Shown: piece by piece, positions 58,176-64,000 of the stretch | How the letters are laid out: each line of letters starts with the position of its first letter | How positions within the stretch are numbered: the first letter of the stretch is position 1 | Origin: Bactrocera neohumeralis | Taxonomy: Eukaryota; Arthropoda; Insecta; Diptera; Tephritidae | DNA length: 64,000 nucleotides | Assembly (NCBI RefSeq): GCF_024586455.1 | Contig: NC_065922.1 | Span: 21,510,089-21,574,088, forward strand | Direction of reading: 5' to 3' | Notes under the pieces: model-generated | Database searches by the model: none | The model's input: only the letters and a program-made list of their open reading frames with translations | Told to the model about the DNA's origin: nothing | Made by a program: the position numbers and the translations under genes

Positions 58176-61100
58176 CCACCGGAGCTAATCTACCATCCAC
58201 AAGCAGCACCCACTTTTAACATTTCTTTCGCCACGAAAGGACACATAGCGGCAGAATACAATGGTAGAGATCACATTTGAGACTTGCACATCAGTCTTTT
58301 AATTTACTTTAGTCTTTAATAATTTTAGTAATTATACATTCATAATGTATAAAATTCATCATAAATTATAGTTATGCATATATTATATATTAATTTAGAA
58401 TATGCAAGTGTAAATAGTGAATATAAAAAAGGCCAAATAGATTTTAGAGCTAAGTTTATAAAGTCAACAAAGGGAATATGAACGGCAGTAATACAGGTTT
58501 AAATGAAATTAATTCGAGTCTGTGATTAATAACCGCAGTTTACGCTTGAAACTTATTACGCCGCATATTTGTGCAAACGAAATCTATTTTAGCATTTAAG
58601 ACAGAGTTACAAAATTATATAAAATGAATCTTTTTAGAATACGTATTATTGGAAATGTGTTTGAAATGAACGAACACAAAAAATAAATCATTTGGATGTT
58701 AATGATGTATGTAAATGTGCAAAAGTTTAATACAAATATATATAATGTAGTAATTTTAAATATGTTGTTTACTTGTGTATCCGGGTATCCTCCCCTCCTC
58801 TTTTCCGTTTTTTTAGTTTGTAGCAGGCTGTCTGGTTATCAACAGACCCGCAGTATACTTCGCATGTACCACAATGTTTTAAATTAATTAAATAATCTAT
58901 ATAAAATTTTTCTATCACACGGTCTTCAACAAAGTGAAATAATAATATAAAATTTGATTACACATTAATAAAAAAAAAAAACATGACACAAACAGTTAGT
59001 ATAAAAATTTCCTACTAAATCACTTTTTAATAAAAAAAACAATAATTTATGCACCAACCGTTACTTGGCGAACAAAAGAATATACAGGGTGACCAGCATG
59101 CCAGCTTTTCTACAATCAGGAATGTATCCACTACAGCCTGCAGGCATTGCACGAAGGATTCGGCGCATTCAGCCGCAAATTATTGACTTTTTACTTTTTT
59201 TCTCAATCAAAAAATTCATGAGGCCCATGTAGTCTCAAATGTTATAATTATTTGTTTTATTTTTATTATTTTCTGAACGAAGACATTTAATATTAATTAC
59301 CTAATTATGGGCAATTGAAATTTTTTTCCAATTAAAAATGTTTGTTTTTGGATATATAAATATATTTATTTTATTATTACTTAATACTCAAAAATTAATA
59401 TTGATATTATAAAATATTGTTATTATTAATATGCTTAATAAATATTGTGTTTACTTTTCTTATTTTTTATGTGATGAGTCTGCTCTTTTGTTTCAAAACT
59501 ATTTTTTGAAAATGACTTTATTGAAGTTTTTTTGAAATCTTGTCAAATATTAAAGCAAAAATTGTTTATTAATGTATAGTTGTTACAAAAGGACGAATAT
59601 TACAAAATATATATTTAAAAAACATAAAAAAATATTCAAATACCCGTTATATTAGAATATGAATTTTAAAATTATTATTCTACATATTTTTACATAATAT
59701 CAAAAATAATTGCAAAACATTGCGTGATCAAAATTAATTATCTGCAACGGGCGCAAATTTTTATTAAGGTTTTGCTTACTTAATTTTACGATTATTATTC
59801 ATTAGTTTCCGTGTTATTGAGTCAATTGGGGCGGAGGGGCGCGGTTGTAAATGTTGCGTATTTATTGTTGTTATACTAAAACTACTGGTGTTTTTTTTCC
59901 AATTGTCATTAGCTTATGCGCGTTCAATATATCATTACTGATGTATGTATGTATGTTGGGTTGTATGTCTTAAATTATTGCTGACATCCATATCATTGCT
60001 TCTTTATAAGTGTGTATGCGGTTGTTGTCGTTAAAAGTTTAGTAAATGTGTTTATTTTCCTTATTTATTCGATAAGTTGCGTAAGAACGACGACCAGCAC
60101 CAATATTGTGGGCCTGAGTTGTTGCTTTAATATGTATCTATAAGTGTGACACTGTTATTGTGATCACATTATTCATTATGGTAAACGTACGTTATTTTCT
60201 GAATTCTCAATAAGTGTAAATACTTGTTAGATTTTCAAAATACTTTTTAATTTTAATTTTTTCTGGTATAAAAATTTATGTAAACATTATGGCAATATTT
60301 TATTGAAGTCTTTTCGTTTGCAGCGATTTGTTTTCTTTTTTTTTAAGTATATATTTTAGTATTGCTTTCACAGCAACAACATTAACTTGTTGAGTAATAT
60401 TCTATAGGACATTGTGCTGTACATTGAGATGTTATGTTTAGAAAGAAATTTATTTTTTTTAATATGCTGTGTTCATCAGTCGACACAAAATGTGTACAAT
60501 ACAATGTGTAATTTATTATCACAAAATTTTAAAAGCAATAATAAGAACCTAACGACACTTTCATTACGGACAGATGGAGTTGCTTACATAACCTCTAAGC
60601 AGCTGAAGGTTTTTATATTTAATTTTGCATGAGAAAATTGCAGGGTTTTGAAGATTGGCACTACCGGCCGAGAGAGATGACCGTTAATGGGGTAAAATGG
60701 AATACAAATATAAAAAAATTTAACAGGAATAGAATAAAAACCAAATAAAAAATTAATGTAAAAAAAAATTAAGAAAAAATTAAAAAAAATTAAAAAAAGT
60801 ATCCAAAAAATTTATTTAAAAAAAATTAAAAAATTTATTAAAAAAAAATTTAAAAAAGTATTCAAAAAATTTATTAAAAAAAAATTAAAAAAAAGTATCC
60901 AAAAAATTTATTTAAAAAACATTTAATTAAAAAAAAATTATTTAAAAAAATTTAATTAAAAATCAAATTAAATATTAAAAATTTGAAGTAAGAAATATTT
61001 GAAATATAAAAAATAACGAATCTAAACTCCTTTAAATTTCAAGCGGCTTTTGTGCACTTTTTATTTCAACTATGTCCATTCTCTTTACCTTCCCTTTCTG

Positions 61101-62424
61101 AAGCACAATACCCATAAAATATTACAAACAAGTAATGTTGCCGCTGAAAATTGCATATTGAACGGTTCATTTATCGCTTGATTGTTTGAAGGTAGTATTT
61201 ACGAGTAGTCCAGCAGAAAGTTTTTAAATTTCCAAAAACGAAATATATATATGTACATACATATATATTCTTTACCCGAAGACTAGAGAGCAAAAGTTTT
61301 TTTGTAACATAATTTGTCATGTTTTTGTAGTTTATGTTATTATAAATTATTAATTTACAGATAATTATATAAGATAATAAACATAAATACATATGTGTGT
61401 ATGTTAAAGAGAAAAAAGTTGTCACATCAGCTTTGTCATTATAATAATAATCATCATAATCATTTCATTAGTTATCAGTTATAAAATAGATTACATAAAT
61501 TTGTATGCCTTAATTACGGTATGTATAGATGCATATTTCACAGTATATCCACTACACATACATGTATATATTTAAATATCCATTTAATTATAAAGTCATT
61601 ATATATTTGTAAATAATCAAGAGGAATTTGCATGTCTTATGGCAACAGTTTTAATTAGACATTTTCCTTCAAATAAAACTAAATACGATAGTCGAATGTC
61701 TTCTTCAATTTTGCGTTAAAAAATTCTCACTTATAACCTCAAATTTCAGTTTAACATATTTCGCTTTTTTTTAGTAAACAACGCGTTTATAAATCATTAA
61801 AAAACATATTTAATAATTAATTTTTCTTGTGGAATGTTAGCATCGAGTTGGTGTTCGAATTTCTTTTTTGGCAAATATAGAGTATTAATAAAAATATGCT
61901 TAAGTTTCATTAATTATAAATTTAGTTTATAATAAAAGAGGAAGTTCACGGTTCACATAAATATTTCCCAACTAACTAAAATACAGTTATATGCAGTCTT
62001 TTGCGTTATATACCTTTGTTCTTTTTGCATTGTAATGTAAATTTTGTCCCTGGAAGTGTTTAGTTTTTAATATAACTGATTGATTTTTTTTCGAATGTCG
62101 TTGCAATTCCTATTGGAAGTGGTATTATGAAATTTTTCTTTTAGCATAATTATTTGACGTTATACTGTTGTATGTAATTATAAATGCTTCGAATGTTCTA
62201 ACTGAGAATGTACTGTGAAAACGAATATAATTTCTAAATACGTTTTAAAAAATATATATATTTGTCTGTATGTCTTAGGCATACATATAAAAGTTATCTA
62301 ATGGTATGCACGCTCCATACTCATTTACGCTCATAAACATTAACTTAATGTAATATACTGCTAAATGCCAGCGCTTAGTTGCACACTGACTGGTTTTGCT
62401 TTCTTTTTGCTTGTGACAAAATGT
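58176..62424. other. Intergenic AT-rich region
   Basis: NF-YC 3' flank (AATAAA-like hexamers near 58682 and 58966) followed by 3.5 kb of AT-rich DNA with microsatellite-like patches and no supported gene. From 60690 to 60990 it is almost purely A and T, with degenerate AAAAAAATTTATTTAAAAAA units. A GC-richer patch at 59085-59175 starts ATACAGGGTGACCAGCATG and may be a transposon scrap. Confidence 0.5.
60690..60990. repeat. A/T low-complexity tandem-like array
   Basis: Imperfect units of about 50-60 bp built from AAAAAATTTATTTAAAA, AAAATTAAAA and AAAGTATCCAAAAAATTTA recur several times (the GTATCCAAAAAATTTATT word at 60799 and 60894, GTATTCAAAAAATTTATT at 60857). No coding sequence. Confidence 0.6.
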
Positions 62425-64000
62425 TTAATCCTCTTGCCACTCATTTTCATCCACACCTTCCATGTCGTCCTGCTCCAGTTTGGTATTGTACTCCAAGCGG
62501 GCACTGACTGACTTTTGAATCTGAAAAAGAGAGAGAAATATGAATTCTTAGTTAGAGTAATTTCTATCGCAGCCCATTTAAGAAGAAAAAACTAGAAGTG
62601 GCCATTCTATACATTGATATTTAATCTAGCAGTTAAACAACTCGATTTTGATCGATCAGTTTATGACAGCTATAGGCTACAATGGTTGTTGTTGTTGTAA
62701 CGGGTAGCTAGTCCCCGTTAGGATGCTAAGAATTAGATAAGTCATCATCGACGTCATCCAACGGTAGGCCCAGGAAACGTGCTGTTTCGATGGGGTCGGA
62801 ACAAAAGGAGAAGGGTGTCAGATGTGTAGCGTTAGCACATGCAAAGAGGTGGATAGTGCCATGCAGGGACTCATTGCACACTGGACCTACATATGTTTGA
62901 TATGACAGGGTCTGTTCTGGATAAGTAGGAGTTTAACCGTCTACAGTATCCAGAACGATGCTGCGCAATGGTCACTCTCGTTTCTCGCGGCAACTCTAGC
63001 TCTTCGTCTGCAATGGGTGGTGGTTTGACTCCAAGTACGCCATTCACTAAGAGGGAGTCAGTGAAGGTATTAACGGCTCCACTGTGAATGGCGGTCAGTG
63101 TATGTCTGAAGTTAGTTGTGTCCGAAGTCTGCTCGGTGTATTGTTTTATGTAGTCGGCGTTGTTGAAGAAGAACCTCTTGATGCTCCCAGGAGACGGTTC
63201 GCCTCCACGCAGGTAACTGCAGGGATGATTTTTGCGAAAGCAGCATAAACCGCTTGGAGAGGAATTCATTATGCTCCTTAATTGGGAGCATACGAGACTT
63301 ACAATGCAGATGTTCAATGGGAGACATCAATAGACATCTCGTCGTAGTGTGGAATGCAGTGTTTTGACATGTTTGCAGCTTCCTCATATGCGTTTCACTG
63401 CATCCAGGCGACCAGTAGTTAAGGACCGGCCGGCCGATGGCCTTTTATTTTGCCAACAACGTTTCTTTGTCTTTTCTGTGCTGCCGACTAGCGACTTAAG
63501 GACTTTGTTGCAGCTCTGTACTTGGCAATAATAGCGGTTCGTGTGAAGGAGCACGGTTGGTCGAAAGTATTATTGCCATCGACTGCAGTATTAAAGTCAA
63601 ATCTGTACTCCTTTGTCCAGTTTGCGAATGTGCCATAGTAGTACGATATCGAAGGTTTAGACAAATTAACAACTTCGACTCAGCTCGTTACGCTGATTTC
63701 TCATATTGATCGATCCGATTTTTCTTTCTTCACAAACTTCGTGGCAAACTTATCTTCAGAGTATAATGAACACAGCTTCTATATCATTTACTCACCTCTT
63801 GTTGTTTATTCTTCTCGAATTCCGCTCGAGTCATTGCGCCTCCACTACTGCCATTGCCCGCATGCTCTATCTTCTTAGCGGGGGCGACTTGCTGAATGGA
63901 TGATACTTGAAAAGAAAAATCAATAAATTGTGTAAGGATTAGATAGATTAGGATCTTAGAAAGAAATTAATATTAAATATTGCGAAGAACACTTACAGGC
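62425..64000 (-). CDS. 3' exons of an unidentified protein with acidic C-terminus (partial)
   Basis: Minus-strand exons at 63905-63796 and 62520-62425 join in phase 0, and a further upstream exon ends at 63997 (GTAAGT donor on the minus strand), continuing beyond the window. The visible product reads VSSIQQVAPAKKIEHAGNG, then GGAMTRAEFEKNKQQE, then IQKSVSARLEYNTKLEQ and ends DDMEGVDENEWQED. It is charged and probably helical (EFEKNKQQE...LEYNTKLEQ), with an acidic end and no membrane segment. Donor AG|GTGAGT and acceptor CTTTTTCAG are good, and the reading frame is clean. I do not recognise the family. The intron between the two exons contains nested repeats (62639-63770). Confidence 0.7.
62639..63770 (-). 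mobile_element. Jockey-like LINE 3' fragment nested in a dispersed repeat
   Basis: The minus strand encodes a LINE ORF2 C-terminus: NADYIKQYTEQTSDTTNFRH, LPRETRVTIAQHRSGYCRRL, NSYLSRTDP, then (frameshifted) HLFACANATHLTPFS and FLGLPLDDVDDD, ending in a CAACAACAACAAC tail at 62690. The flanks, GATCAGTTTATGACAGCTAT at 62657 and CGACTCAGCTCGTTACGCTG at 63677, are the two sides of the dispersed repeat type at 8870-9330, so the LINE landed in one. All of it is intronic to the unidentified minus-strand gene. Confidence 0.72.

Overview
This is nuclear DNA from an insect, almost certainly a higher fly and most likely a tephritid fruit fly. The genes are split by GT-AG introns, the DNA is AT-rich, and it is loaded with mariner-like elements (MLEs), Jockey-like and RTE-like LINE fragments and MITEs. 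Gene identities rest on recognised protein families; species placement is inference. There is no operon, CRISPR array or prokaryotic feature.

Layout, left to right. (1) 2848-27875, plus strand: the last four coding exons of a somatostatin/allatostatin-C-type receptor (TM5 to C-terminus). TM1-TM4 lie to the left of the window. The intron between TM6 and TM7 is 21.2 kb and acts as a transposon sink: internally deleted mariners, two adjacent Harbinger-like MITEs (one split by an RTE-like LINE), RTE fragments, a LINE RNase H fragment and unclassified repeats. (2) 27.9-41.7 kb: no convincing gene; receptor 3' flank, an extreme A/T low-complexity zone (31.3-32.7 kb), a large interspersed repeat and a nearly complete mariner at 35903-36940. 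(3) 41777-44675, plus: a complete three-exon orthologue of insulin-like peptide 7. (4) 47482-54137, plus: a complete ten-exon matrix metalloproteinase (647 aa), with LINE and mariner debris confined to its introns. (5) 54112-55948, minus: a complete five-exon ALG8 glucosyltransferase whose 3' coding end overlaps the metalloproteinase CDS by 26 bp, tail to tail. (6) 56490-58175, plus: a complete three-exon NF-YC subunit, divergent from ALG8 across 541 bp. (7) 58.2-62.4 kb: AT-rich intergenic DNA. (8) 62425-64000, minus: the last exons of an unidentified acidic-tailed protein.

The genes serve unrelated jobs: neuropeptide reception, relaxin-like signalling, extracellular matrix remodelling, N-glycan precursor assembly in the ER, and CCAAT-box transcription. 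Their relations are positional. The most informative points are an apparently secreted metalloproteinase that does not look like either Drosophila MMP, its coding overlap with ALG8, and a well-resolved transposon stratigraphy (target duplications, a paralogous empty site, shared deletion junctions). I found no convincing wholly novel system.
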